Assembly (NCBI GenBank): GCA_037013495.1 | Contig: CM072812.1 | Coordinates: 35,236,501-35,300,500 of the forward strand | Length of the DNA: 64,000 bases | Reading direction: 5' to 3' | Origin: Hippophae tibetana | Taxonomy: Eukaryota > Streptophyta > Magnoliopsida > Rosales > Elaeagnaceae | Shown: piece after piece, positions 37,244 through 47,698 of the stretch | Position numbering within the stretch: the first letter of the stretch is position 1 | Layout of the letters: each line of letters starts with the position of its first letter | The notes under the pieces: generated by a model | Databases searched by the model: none | The model's input: only the letters and a program-made list of their open reading frames with translations | What the model was told of the DNA's origin: nothing | Made by a program: the position numbers and the translations under genes

Positions 37244-38100
37244 TTTCTATTAATAACATTAATTAAGCATATTAATTAATTATGTATCCAATGAATATAT
37301 TTCAAGTATTATTATATATAAATTAAGAGATATCTTTTTATACAAATAATATATATATATATATATATATATTTAATAATCTTAAAAAATAGGTATTAAA
37401 TAAATAAATAGTTTAAAATTATAAATCATAATTTTTTAATATTTATTTATTGTCACTATTTTTATTTGAACATTTATTTATTTTTATTTTTAAATAAATA
37501 ATATATTTAAATAATTTTATGATAGAATTTATTATTAAATGTTTTAAAATAATTTTATATTAAAATTTTATTTTATCTCTTATTTTATCCATTTTAATTA
37601 TTTAATTTTTAAAAAATATTTTTTTAATAAGAATAATTTATTTTATTTTATAATTGTTTTTAGAAAACTACTCTTTAAACACAACTCATAGTTTTTATAA
37701 AATGAATCCTTTAATTATGTTATTCTCAACTAAAACATTCCAACCCTATGACTAAAACATTATACACTTAAATCTTAAAAATTTAAAATAATAAGTATTA
37801 CTTTAAACTTTTAAAATTAAATATATCTTTTTTTAAACTAAAACACAATTATTTTAAATTATAAAAATAAAATATTTCAATTGCTATACTAGTACCCACT
37901 ATTCCTTTAAAGCTGCAAGATAGTAACAGAAAAGCTCATAATAATATTGCAATTTTCACAAAATAATTGAATGGTCACTGGTTTAAATGTAGATATTATT
38001 TTCACAGAAAATAAGTCAAATATAATAACAAGCATAATACAAAACATATATAAATAAAAAATTTATACAAAAAATTAAAGCAAACTGAATAATAAGTAAA
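37244..38100. other. 5' intron/leader interval of the CACTA transposase gene
   Basis: Very AT-rich DNA between the first transposase codon and the leader donor at about 38117. It includes a TA run at 37349-37372. It most likely corresponds to a 5' UTR intron. Nothing else is seen. Confidence 0.45.
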
Positions 38101-38410
38101 AAAACTAAAAGAAATACTTACAAGAGTAAATGAAGTGACTAAATAAAGGAAATGAAGAAGAAATGTGTGTTTTGTAAGTGAGAATAAGTGAGAAAATGTG
38201 TATAAATTTTTTGAGAATTTCGCATAAAAAATAAGGGATCTGAAAGATAATGAGAAGAGGAATATAACCCATAAAACAGCGTTGGAAATGGTGATCGGAG
38301 GTGGCCAGAAATTAATAAAGAGTTAAGGGTGAACTCGGTTTTGGGAAAAGGGGAAAGTGAAATTTGGAATTTTTGGAATTTTTCTAGTGAAGAAGAGAGA
38401 AAAATGGTAA
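38100..38410 (-). promoter_or_regulatory. CACTA transposase leader with conserved splice donor
   Basis: On the minus strand there is a C/T-rich leader ending ACTCTT|GTAAGTATTTC near 38117. The same leader and donor recur at about 13028 (minus) and, more changed, near 18016 (plus). Conservation across three copies supports a real 5' UTR intron. Confidence 0.55.
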
Positions 38411-38419
38411 TAACGTGTG

Positions 38420-38965
38420 GATAGCGTCGATTGACGTGGTGAACTGACGCTATCCACTTGAACGTAGCGTCATTTGACATGCTACACATGTGGCTAGCGT
38501 CGATTCGTCACGTCAACCGACGTTATGTCCCCGTGGATAGCGTCGGTTCGTCATGTCAAATGACATTATCTACGCAATTTAAAATTGAAATTTATTTTTG
38601 TCAATTATTATTTTATTTGAACTCTTATATATATATATATAGTATAGAAAAAGAAAAAATAATAATTTTAAAATAATATCCAAACAAATACACAAAATTA
38701 TATAATTTTAAAAACCAATTGTCTAAAAAAAAGATATATATATCCAACTTAAATTTTAAAGAGTCAAATAAAATAATAATTGACCTAAAAAAACATTGTA
38801 CCTAAAAAAAATTATATTTTAAGCTACATTTTTTAATTTAAAAAATACACGTAGGATGTAGCTTGGATTGACGTGGCAAACCAACACTAGTCACATGTGT
38901 AGTGTCGGTTCTCCCCGTCAACTAATGATACGTGCTACGTGGATAGCATCGGTTCTACACTGAAC
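38420..38965. repeat. CACTA subterminal repeats (transposase-side end)
   Basis: About eight copies in both orientations of a motif like TAGCGTCGATTGACGTG / CACGTCAACCGACG, at 38420-38575 and 38865-38960. They are CG-rich against a very AT-rich background. This is the expected site for TNPA-type protein binding and for host methylation; function is inferred. Confidence 0.75.
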
Positions 38966-39049
38966 CAACTTTAAATTAATTATAAATGAGTTTTTTTTTT
39001 CAAAAACCGACTTTATATAACGACTTAAATACCCCTTTTTATAGTAGTA

Positions 39050-39490
39050 ACTCTACGATTTGTTCTAATCTTGGCCCTACTCTCACCCAATTTTCCTAGT
39101 CATTTTTGATATCATATTGAAGAGGTAAATATGTAATTAGGATGAAATGTTATATTAATACAATTACTAATTTTATGAATTTATTTTATTTTATATAGGA
39201 GTAGACATATTTTTTTCAAAAATCATATAACCAATCAAATATAAGAGTATACCAAACTTATGTTCTTGTTTCATATATTTATTGGTCTAATGTAGATCCT
39301 AAACTTTTGAAAAATGACTTATTTGGGTCAATTAAATATTGGTTTTTATTTAATAAAATTGACAAAAATTAAACTCATTTATCTATATTATATATACAAT
39401 TTAATTTTACAATTTATAATATTGTACATATTAATTAATATATTTTACATTTTTATTATCCATCATTTTCCTAAATTCTAATTTTAAAAA
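39050..39490. other. no gene; short AT-rich spacer
   Basis: DNA between the CACTA end and the outer copia LTR. No coding frame or repeat recognised. Confidence 0.5.
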
Positions 39491-40975
39491 TGAAATTTTA
39501 AAGTTACGGATCTAATTAACCTAGAGGCGTGAATATGTAATTTTTTGAAATAAGTTTAATTAAAAATTATCAAGGGACTAGACAAGTAATTGTGTGTAAA
39601 TAATATAAAGCAAAAATAAACATGATATTTTAGGTGGAAATAACCTAGGCCACAACAATAACCTAAGAGAAAAATCATTGATCTATCAAACCACTTAACT
39701 ATCCACTATGAAAAACAATTCAATTACAAAGCTAAGTTTGAAATTATGCTTCACAAATAATTCCCACAAGGTAATCTACTATGATCGTTCTATTTTTCAC
39801 AATCTCTACAAAGTAGGCATATAAATCTGGGCCAACTTTTGATCTCTTAAGTCACACGTGCATACGAAATGGCTTAGCAAGTACTTGAAAAGTTAGCATA
39901 AATAGTATAAGTGCAAAGTGTGTCATAGATCAGATTCAATAATGAAAAGTCGTAGCTAGAAGATTCCAAATTTAAATCAATTAAATTAAATCATCTAGCA
40001 AACCTTAGAACAATGATTTAAAACACAATATCATAAAAACAAATATGCTTATTAATCAATCAAAAATAGCCTTACAATATTTGATCAATTAAATCAAGAA
40101 CAAGCTTAACAAAATTCGATTTAGTTTTTATAAAAAAATTGAGAGAGAAAGCACAAAAATTAGATAAATAAAATAAGTGTGATTATTTAAAACAGTGAGC
40201 ATTAAGTTGTTTATAAAAGGGAGTTGAAACCCTAATGCTAAGTTGATAGGCAATGACCATTCTCTCCATTAAAATTTTCATAGAGTAATAATAAATCCAA
40301 ACAATATGGTAAATCACTAGTTTGGCTCATGTAAATAAAACATTTTTAAGTTGAAGACTTGTGCGCTCAATAGATCTAGACCATGTTAGATCGATTAAAC
40401 CAATAAGGTTGTTGATCAAAATTCTTTTTGATTGATCCAACAATGATTAATAAAAATCTAAGACTGGGTAGATTGAACACGATTTATTCTCAATTAATCT
40501 AGCCTCTCGATCAATCAAATCCAACTTCGATCGATCTACTCCAATTTGAAATCCAACCTAAGAAGAAAAATCATATGCGTTCGATCCTCGATTGATCTAC
40601 CACTTCAATGGATTGATCCACTACTCGATCAGTTGACCAGTATATATAAAATGTTCCTAAATGTATAATATGAATTCTAACATGGTTAAGTAAATAATGT
40701 ATACCTAAAAGACAATAACATAAAGCTCAGAAGTTTCATTGGCTTGAATAGCGGACATGAAAACACACCTAGAAACTATTTTACCCTTAATGCTTGATAG
40801 CTCATATGTATACTGAAAAACCAAAATGAAAAATAAACATATAACATGTCTTGAAAGACTCATTTTTTACAAGCTTAGTGTACATAGTAATAGTAAAGAG
40901 ATGTGTAACATAATCCGAGTGTAGTAACATATATAACATTTAAATGCTTAATCATTGTATTCTCTCCTATGTACA
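39491..40975 (-). repeat. outer copia 3' LTR (about 1.49 kb)
   Basis: Begins TGAAATTTT on the plus strand and ends CCTATGTACA next to a polypurine tract (minus-strand ATAATGGGAGATATAT, 40991-40976). Contains a cluster of GATCGATC-like motifs at about 40360-40640 that is shared with the related LTRs at 56, 57 and 60 kb. Confidence 0.8.
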
Positions 40976-41789
40976 ATATATCTCCCATTATTAACCACTT
41001 CTTCCTTTTTTCCTACGAAAATATAATTTAACTCGAAAACTTCAATTCAAAAGAGTAAGGAGGGATGCATTTCAAATTATGACTATTCATTGAAAGCATA
41101 TGTATATGGGCAAGACATACAGACATACTAATGCATACATTAATATATCGACAATAACCAAAAATAAGGGACATGTTTACACTTTAAAAGTGTGTCAATT
41201 AATTCATTTATGATCAGTTATGAAAGATTCAAAGGAAAGAATATGACACATCATGAAAAACTACAATTGAATGCTCAATTTCAATATATATATATATATA
41301 TACTAAGAAAGGATTAAAAAAAATTATTCCTCTTTTATTTATAAATAGGGATTGGTTATTTATTTTTATATAACAACTTTTGACTCTTTCTTCTTATGCA
41401 CACAAAACTTTTTTTATTTTATTTCCTTCTTCTTCTTCTTTATTAATGAATCATGCACAAACCAGAAACTTAGTATAATGACAGTTACACTAGTTATGAG
41501 GTAGCCCTTTCTGTTCACTATGGTAGCTACACACACTGCAGTGAGTAGCTCTCTCAAAATTAGATGTCTCTCTATAGTAGAATTTTAGAAAGTGAAAAAT
41601 AGGGTTCAAGCATAGTTTTTTAGTCAAAGTTATCTCAAGCCTTAACACCTTACAAAATCAATCATAAACTTCAAGCATGATATATATATATGTGTTCAAT
41701 GAGTATGTGAGTAAGTTTTTTCCAACATTGATCTCCATATGTAAAATAAATATAAATTTAACAAAAAATAATACCAAAAAGTTACTCAA

Positions 41790-43330
41790 TAGTACATATT
41801 ATTAATGCACTTCTAAGAGATTCGAATCTTTGGGTATCAAAAACCTTAGTGAATAAGTCAGCTAATTTCTTTTCAGTAGGCACAAACTTAAGTGATAATA
41901 TGTTTCTTCAACTAGTTCCCTAAAAAAATTATGCCTAATAACTATATGTTTTTGTAAAGACAAAAGTGCAGGACTTTTTGAAATACATATAGCACTGGTA
42001 TGATCACAGTAAAGGTGTATTGTTCCATATTCAAAACCATACTCCTTAAGCATGTTTTTCATCCATAAAGTATGTGTACATGAGCTACCAAATGCAATGT
42101 ATTCTACCACTATAGTAGATAAGGAGATAGAATTCTATTTCTTAATGTTCCATGATACAAGGTTATCTCCAATGTTGAAGCATCCCCCTAAGATGGTTTT
42201 TCTTACATCTTGATTTCCTACCCAATATGTATCTATGTACCTACTAATTTTATAGCTAGTATCATTAGTAAACCAAATGCCAAAATTTGTACTTCTAAAA
42301 ACATACATGATGATCCTTTTGACATGTTCAATATATGATGCCTTAGAATCTAACTAATAGCGAGCACATACACTAACACTAAAGAAAATATCATGTTTAC
42401 TGGCTATGAGGTACAATAAGCTTCCTATTGTACTTCTATATCGTGTTTGATCATCGCTTATACCAGACTCATCCATAGAAAATTTGACACTTATACTTAT
42501 GGGGGTTCTCTTGATTCAAGTCCTAATCTCTTAATGATATTACATGCATACTTGGTTTGATACAAAAAATATACATCATTTAGTTGTTTAATTTTCAAAC
42601 CAAGGAAATATGTACAAGTGAGGTAAAGGTTTACCTAAAACTTATGTCATCAACATATATTTGAGCAATGAATATATCCTCTTTGGTGCTCATAATAAAA
42701 AAGGTCTAATTAACTACCTCTCTAACAAATCCCTTATCTAAGAGATAAATTGTAAGCCTTTCATACTAAGCTCTAGGAACTTGTTTCAAACCATAAAGAG
42801 CCTTATTTAGTTTATAGACATGTTTGGTGTATTTTGGGTCAATAACCCTTTTGGGTTGTTCAACATAGATCTCTTCACTAAGAAAACAATTTAGGAAAGC
42901 GGACTTTACATCCATTTGAAAGAATTTAAATTTCACAAAGGATGCAATGGCAAATAAGATCCTAATTGATTTTAATCTAACTCCAGGAGCAAATGTTACA
43001 TCAAAATCAATCCTTTCAATATGTCTACATCCTAATTACAATATCATATTCATTATATTTATTTTGAAACACCTATTTTGTTCCTATGATATTCTTGTCA
43101 TTAGGTCTAGGTATTAAAGTCTATACATAATTCCTAGTGAATTAAGTTAATTCTTCTCGCATAACATTTATCCAAGATTCATCTTTCAAAGCATCATTTA
43201 CATTATTTGGTTTAATTTGGGAAATATAGTAGAGATTCATTATCTCACTTACATATCATCTTCTAGTTACCAAAGATGTTCTCAGTAGGGTGGTTTTTGG
43301 TAGTAGATGCTGGTTTCTGAATTTGGGTGT
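41790..43330 (-). pseudogene. copia reverse transcriptase and RNase H, broken
   Basis: Minus-strand pieces: QMDVKSAFLN with the first catalytic Asp (about 42905), YKLNKALYGLKQVPRA (about 42800), IYVDDI with the catalytic Asp pair (about 42650), and RNase H pieces MVEYIAFGSSCTHTLWMKNM, HLYCDHTSAICISKSPALL and RHNFFRELVEE (42110-41862), ending in a KLADLFTK-like tail near 41840. Many stops and shifts separate them, so it is inactive. The RT and RNase H order and the YVDD box identify Ty1/copia. Confidence 0.85.
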
Positions 43331-44400
43331 TGAGAATGGCATCCTCATCATCCAAGCTTGTTCCTTCATCTATCCCAAATTCTAATTTTTCAATGTCTAT
43401 TGTTTCACTCATTTTGTCCCTTAGTAGACAAACTTATACTCCAGCGGTCATCTTTATTAACAATGACTAGAGTACTGGTATCTTTCCACACCTCAAAGGG
43501 AGTTTGGTTTGTTCCTAATATACAATTCACTCTGTAGCAAGAGGTATTGATAGCTCAATTTCAAAATTTCTTTCATATGTTCTTTGTGTGTACTATGACT
43601 CGTGCCATCCCTTCTAACACCCAATTCTCCATTTTGTTGGGGAGTGATCGGTGTAGAAAACTCATGACCTATTCTATGTTCTTTGCAAAACCTGCATATT
43701 TTGAGTTCTTAAAATCCTTATCATAATCAATCCTTAACCTCGTGATGTTGACTATTTTATTACCTAATTCAATATACACTTTAAGACAAAAGGAAATAAA
43801 GAAATCAAATGCATAAGATTTACCTCTTAAAAAACTTACCCATATGAAAGAAAAAAAATTGTCAACAACAATAATAATATATTTCTTGCCACCCAAACTC
43901 TTAAGTTTCACTGGACCTATAGAGCTCATTGAATTAGCTCAAGTATTCTACTTGTGTTAACTCATTTATCTTTTTATGAGGAAAGCAAGTTTGTTTTCCA
44001 AATTGGCATAGTCTAGGAAATTTTTTTATAGTTTCAAAAAGTATAGGTAGACTATGAAATTTTTTATTTTTTCTTAAGTTTTCAAGATCTTTAAAATTGA
44101 TATGTCCCATTTTTTTATGCCATAAAGAAGCAAAATTATTATTAGCTAAATTGCAAGTAGTAATATGAGTTGCATTAATACAATAACAGTTATCATGAGA
44201 CCTAGTTCCTCTAAGATTACATTTACCTTTAGGATCAGCTATAATACAATGATTATTGATAAATTATACACTAAATATTTTGTCACAAATTTGACTGATA
44301 CTTATTAGATTGGCCTTAAGTCCATTAACATATAAAACATCATCCAAACTAGGTATGCCTTCAACTTGAATTGTACCTTTTCCCATAATCCTAGATTTGT
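43331..44400 (-). pseudogene. copia GAG-pre-integrase and integrase, broken
   Basis: Pieces on the minus strand: SLWHKKMGHINFKDLENLRK and CQFGKQTCFPHKK (about 44150-43980, the GAG-pre-integrase His and Cys motifs), then GPVKLKSLGGKKYIIIVVD, RIDYDKDFKN and FSTPITPQQNG (43920-43620). The block that follows QQNG and normally holds the catalytic Glu is lost to a frameshift. No usable integrase remains. Confidence 0.82.
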
Positions 44401-44744
44401 TTCCATTCCTAAAAGTCACCATTCCTTCATTATAATATTAGAACCATTCTTAGACTTAACTAAACATATATAAGGTGATTTGTATGTTTTAATCTCATAT
44501 TTCATAGAAGGGTTTTTCTTTGATTTCATACTCATGTATTTATATCTAGAATCATAAGGCTTGTTCGCATAGTCATGATTAGTGATTATTGAATATGATG
44601 CAAGCATATTGTGATCAAAGCAATTAGGAGACAACAAGAATCTACACTTAGGTCTAATGTGTCCCTTCTTGCCATAATTATGGAATATAGGAATCAATTT
44701 AGAAGTGGATATATGTGGTGTACATGTAGCATGTGAAGAAGAAG
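44400..44744 (-). pseudogene. copia gag 3' part with degraded zinc knuckle
   Basis: Minus-strand open frame joining the gag C-terminus to the protease region. The knuckle reads FHNYGKKGHIRPKC (about 44690-44650), so the first two Cys ligands are Phe and Tyr. The frame continues past 44744 only into the inserted LTR element, which separates it from the gag 5' part at 47699-49140. Confidence 0.75.
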
Positions 44745-45335
44745 TAATGGAGATTGAGATGCCAACCAAGTTTATGTTTACAAATATTCTCAAGATTCTC
44801 AAGATCCTACACAAGGGATAGATTTGGAATATTAAATTGGATGCAAGGATTAATTTAGGAAGCAATATTTCTCTTTTAATTAATTATGAGTCTTTTATGT
44901 TTAGTAATTATTATTTTAGTGAATTGTGGGCTTTTTATTTTAAGTCTTTTAGTCTTTTATTTTCAAGGTTGGATTAGGCTCAATTCATAACAAAATAATA
45001 CTATTAGGCCCTTCCATTTAGGGTTTTTTATTTTAGGATTTCTATATTATATAGAAGAAGAGCCATGTAATGGAGGTAAGAACGAATATTCAATAATCAA
45101 AAGAAAATTTCAGAAAGCTTCTTGCTTTGCCTTCTTGTATTCTTGATTGAATATCTGAATCCAACTTATCAAAGCAAGTGATCATCCTTTGTGGCATCTC
45201 AAGATTTGGGTCTTAAGAACTTTGTTTCCTTAGGGTTTTAATTTGATCATCTTCAATATGTTCTTAGAAAATCAATCGTTTCTATTCCTTTAAGTTCATG
45301 GGTTCCAAGGTTGTTTGCGTAAATGGTCCGCATCA
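44745..45335 (+). repeat. LARD-like element 5' LTR (591 bp)
   Basis: Pairs along its length with 47150-47693. A TATTATATAGAAGAAGAGCC TATA region lies near 45045. Differences include a stretch of about 45 bases (about 45200-45245) present here and missing from the 3' LTR. Confidence 0.88.
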
Positions 45336-45337
45336 TT

Positions 45338-45349
45338 TGGTATCAGAGC
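45338..45349 (+). other. primer binding site (initiator tRNA-Met type)
   Basis: TGGTATCAGAGC, two bases after the LTR end. Confidence 0.9.
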
Positions 45350-46104
45350 CTTGATTTCTGAAAATAGGTTATCTATTTTCATCTATCTTTGTTTTGAATT
45401 CCAGATTTTTAAAAAAGTCGTCCATTGATTGTTTTCTGCATTCTTGAGTCACAAATCACAAAAAATAAGAGAAATGTCATCCTTTTGAGTCTTGTGTTTT
45501 CTTTCAATTTCGTTGTTATTGTTTTTGTATTTGGATTTTGTTTCGTAGTTTTCTTTGAATTCTTCATATCGTTTTCTTTTTCTTTATTTTTGTGTTCTAT
45601 CTATCTTTGTTCTTAAAAAAAGGGAAAAGAGGGCTATTTTTCGTAGTTTCAAAAAATATATAAAAATAAATTGGAGTTACAACTTTAAACGGTCATAACT
45701 TTTGACTCAGGTAACCAAACGACTATTATAATATATCAAATTGAACTTCATTTCGATTCCTACAAGAAACACTGGGCTTAGACTTTGTTCTTGCAATTTT
45801 CAAGTACAAATTACACCATTTACACCACTAATCAAGGGGGTAAAGATTTGTAGTAGCTTTTTGCATTGTTTTTTATTCTTATTCATTAGAGTTGCGAATT
45901 TTTTTGTGAATTTTCTATTCAAAGTAGTAGTAGAAGCAGTAAAAAGATAAAAAAAAATTAAAGAGAAAAAAATAAGAAGAAAAGTAGAACATAGTAGTAG
46001 ATTGTTCAAGATACTAATTCTTGTTTTCTTGTTGAGTTTTCTTGTTCTTGTTGAAATTGGTTTTCCTTTATTTTGTTCTTACTGCCCAAGATTGATTTAA
46101 AAAA

Positions 46105-46500
46105 ATGGAATCATATTTGATCAAGAGTCTTTCTTTAGAGTCCTTTTTGGTCAAAAATCTTTCTTTAGAGTCTTTTTAGGTCAAGAGTCTTCCTTTAGAG
46201 TCTTCTTTGGTCAAGAGTATTTTTTTAGAGTCCTCCTTGGTCAAAAGTCTTTATTTAGAGTCATCTTTGGACAAGAGTCTTCCTTTAGAGTCCTCTTTGG
46301 TTAAGAGTCTTTCTTAGAGTCCTCCTTGGTCAAGAGTATTTCTTTAAAGTCCTCTTTGGTTAAGAGTCTTTCTTTAGAGTCCTCTTTGGTCAAGAGTCTT
46401 TCTTTAGAGTCCTCTTTGATTAAGATTCTTTCATTAGATTCTTTATTTAGAATCCTCTTTGGACTTTCTTTCTTTAGAGTCCTCTCTGGAGTTTCCTATT
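46105..46500 (+). repeat. 30-bp coding minisatellite, about 12 units
   Basis: From ATG 46105 the frame reads MESYLIKSLSLESF and continues as a 10-residue repeat with consensus LVKSLSLESS. The DNA unit is about 30 bp (TCAAGAGTCTTTCTTTAGAG plus CCTCTTTGG). About ten clear and two degenerate units lie between about 46119 and 46490. One unit carries a stop (near 46178), one has a 1-base loss (near 46314) and the last are irregular, so the frame is no longer continuous. The best surviving run is 46326-46440. This may be the N-terminal part of an ancestral gag-like ORF or a selfish repeat. I do not recognise the protein. Confidence 0.85.
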
Positions 46501-46848
46501 GTCATACTTTGTCATTTAGTTCTTTTAGAATTCTGAATTTTGAGATTGTCACCAATAAAATGGTTACTTCTTGAGATTAGTTGGATTCTTTGATTTTGTT
46601 AAGAACAGAAATAATGTTGGCGTAAGCTTTGAGTGGTAAAAAAGAGAGTAAAAATAGTGTTAAAAAAAGCAAAAATAGTGTAAGAAAAAAGAGACTGATA
46701 ACAATCTTATTTGAGATAAAACACGTGAGTAACTGTTAAAAAATAAAAGGAAAAAATAGTATGCAAAAAAGAGAGAAAGGTGAAAAAAAGAGAAAAGTAA
46801 GCAAAAAAGAGGAAAAAGTAAGCAAACAAGAGAGGAAAATAAAAAAAA

Positions 46849-47120
46849 ATGAGTGTAATTGCTGAAAAACGTGAGATTACGAGTGTAATGATCGAAAGGC
46901 AACAAGTACTTGTACTTATGTACAAGAATATTTATCTTTCTACTAACAATCTTAACTCATCTTTGCCTAGTGTCATTGTATTTTTATTGCAGGACTTTGA
47001 GGATAAACTTCTTGAAGAGATTCCCCATGGTTTACATCATTTACAAGGCATGCAGCATCAAATAGACTTCATACTTGAATCCATAATACCAAATCAACCT
47101 GTTTACAAAGCTAGGATTAT
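46849..47120 (+). pseudogene. Ty3/gypsy pol relic (protease-RT linker region)
   Basis: The plus-strand frame contains LSTNNLNSSLPSVIVFLLQD, then FEDKLLEEIPHGLHHLQGMQ, then HQIDFILESIIPNQPVYKAR. This matches the segment just before reverse transcriptase in plant Ty3/gypsy polyproteins (typified by the F.DVFPEE(I/L)P.GLPP.RGIEHQIDF and P..PAYR motifs). It stops just before the RT catalytic core, and the polypurine tract follows, so protease, RT and integrase are gone. It shows that this LTR element derives from a gypsy lineage. Confidence 0.8.
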
Positions 47121-47139
47121 AGAACAAATCTATTCAAAT

Positions 47140-47149
47140 GGGAGGGGAA
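47140..47149 (+). other. polypurine tract
   Basis: GGGAGGGGAA immediately before the 3' LTR (TAATG). Its direct abutment supports the unusual TA start of the LTR. Confidence 0.8.
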
Positions 47150-47693
47150 TAATGAAGATTGGGGTGCTAACCAAGTTTATTTTTACAAATATTATAAAGA
47201 TTCTTAAGATCCTACACAAGGGATAGATTTGGAATATTAAATTGGATGCAAGGATTAATTTAGGAAGTAATAATTTTATTTTAATTAATTATGAGCCTTT
47301 TATGTTAAGTAATTTTTATTTTAGTGAATTGTAGGCTTTTTATTTTAGTGAATTGTAGGATTTTTATTTGAAGTCTTTTAGTCTTTTATTTTTAAGGTTG
47401 GATTAGTCTCAATCCGTAAGTAAATAGTTCCATTAGGCCCATTCCATTTTTTATTTTAGGGTTTCTTGCATATATATAAGAAGAGCCATGTAGTGGAGGC
47501 AAGAACGAATATTCAATAATGAAAAGAAAATTTCAAAAAACTTCTTGCTTTGCCTTCTTGTGTTCTTAATTGAATACCTGAATCCAACTTATCAAAGGGA
47601 GTGATCATCTTTAGCATGTTCTTAGTAAATCAATTGTTTCTATTCCATTAAGTTCGTGGATTCCTAGGTTGTTTGCCTAAAGGATTCGTATCA
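47150..47693 (+). repeat. LARD-like element 3' LTR (544 bp)
   Basis: Second copy of the LTR at 44745-45335; TATATATATAAGAAGAGCC TATA region near 47474. It contains a short internal duplication of TTTTTATTTTAGTGAATTGTAGG-like sequence near 47320-47360. It ends CGTATCA, followed by the target duplication. Confidence 0.88.
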
Positions 47694-47698
47694 AGAAG

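Larger units (their letters stand above)
29358..39049 (-). mobile_element. CACTA (En/Spm) transposon, 9.7 kb, all genes broken
   Basis: The left end is CACTACTACAAAAATGG at 29358. The right end reads TTTTTATAGTAGTA at 39049, so its terminal base is A where G is expected. Gene order on the minus strand from the right end is: subterminal repeats (38420-38960), leader with donor (38100-38400), TNP2-like transposase, PTTA/Transposase_24-like gene, Ulp1-like gene, then AT-rich DNA with a foldback. The flanking triplets are ACA and ACT, so the 3-bp duplication is decayed or misplaced. Size and gene set match autonomous plant CACTA elements, but stops and shifts in every gene show that it cannot supply its own transposase. 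Confidence 0.9.
44745..47693 (+). mobile_element. non-autonomous LTR retroelement (LARD-like), 2949 bp, complete
   Basis: Two LTRs (44745-45335 and 47150-47693) flank 1.8 kb of interior. The exact 5-bp repeats AGAAG at 44740-44744 and 47694-47698 mark the target site. A PBS (TGGTATCAGAGCC from 45338) and a polypurine tract (GGGAGGGGAA, 47140-47149) are in the expected places. The LTRs run TAATG...(C/T)ATCA, that is TA...CA rather than TG...CA. The interior has no usable gag or pol, only a repeat-coding start and a short Ty3/gypsy relic. Movement would need proteins from another element. It is inserted in the gag of the outer copia. Confidence 0.88.

Noticed and set aside
46660-46925. Minus-strand Phe/Leu/Ser-rich frames
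   Set aside because: They are the complement of an A/G-rich stretch in the LTR element interior; low complexity, no motif.
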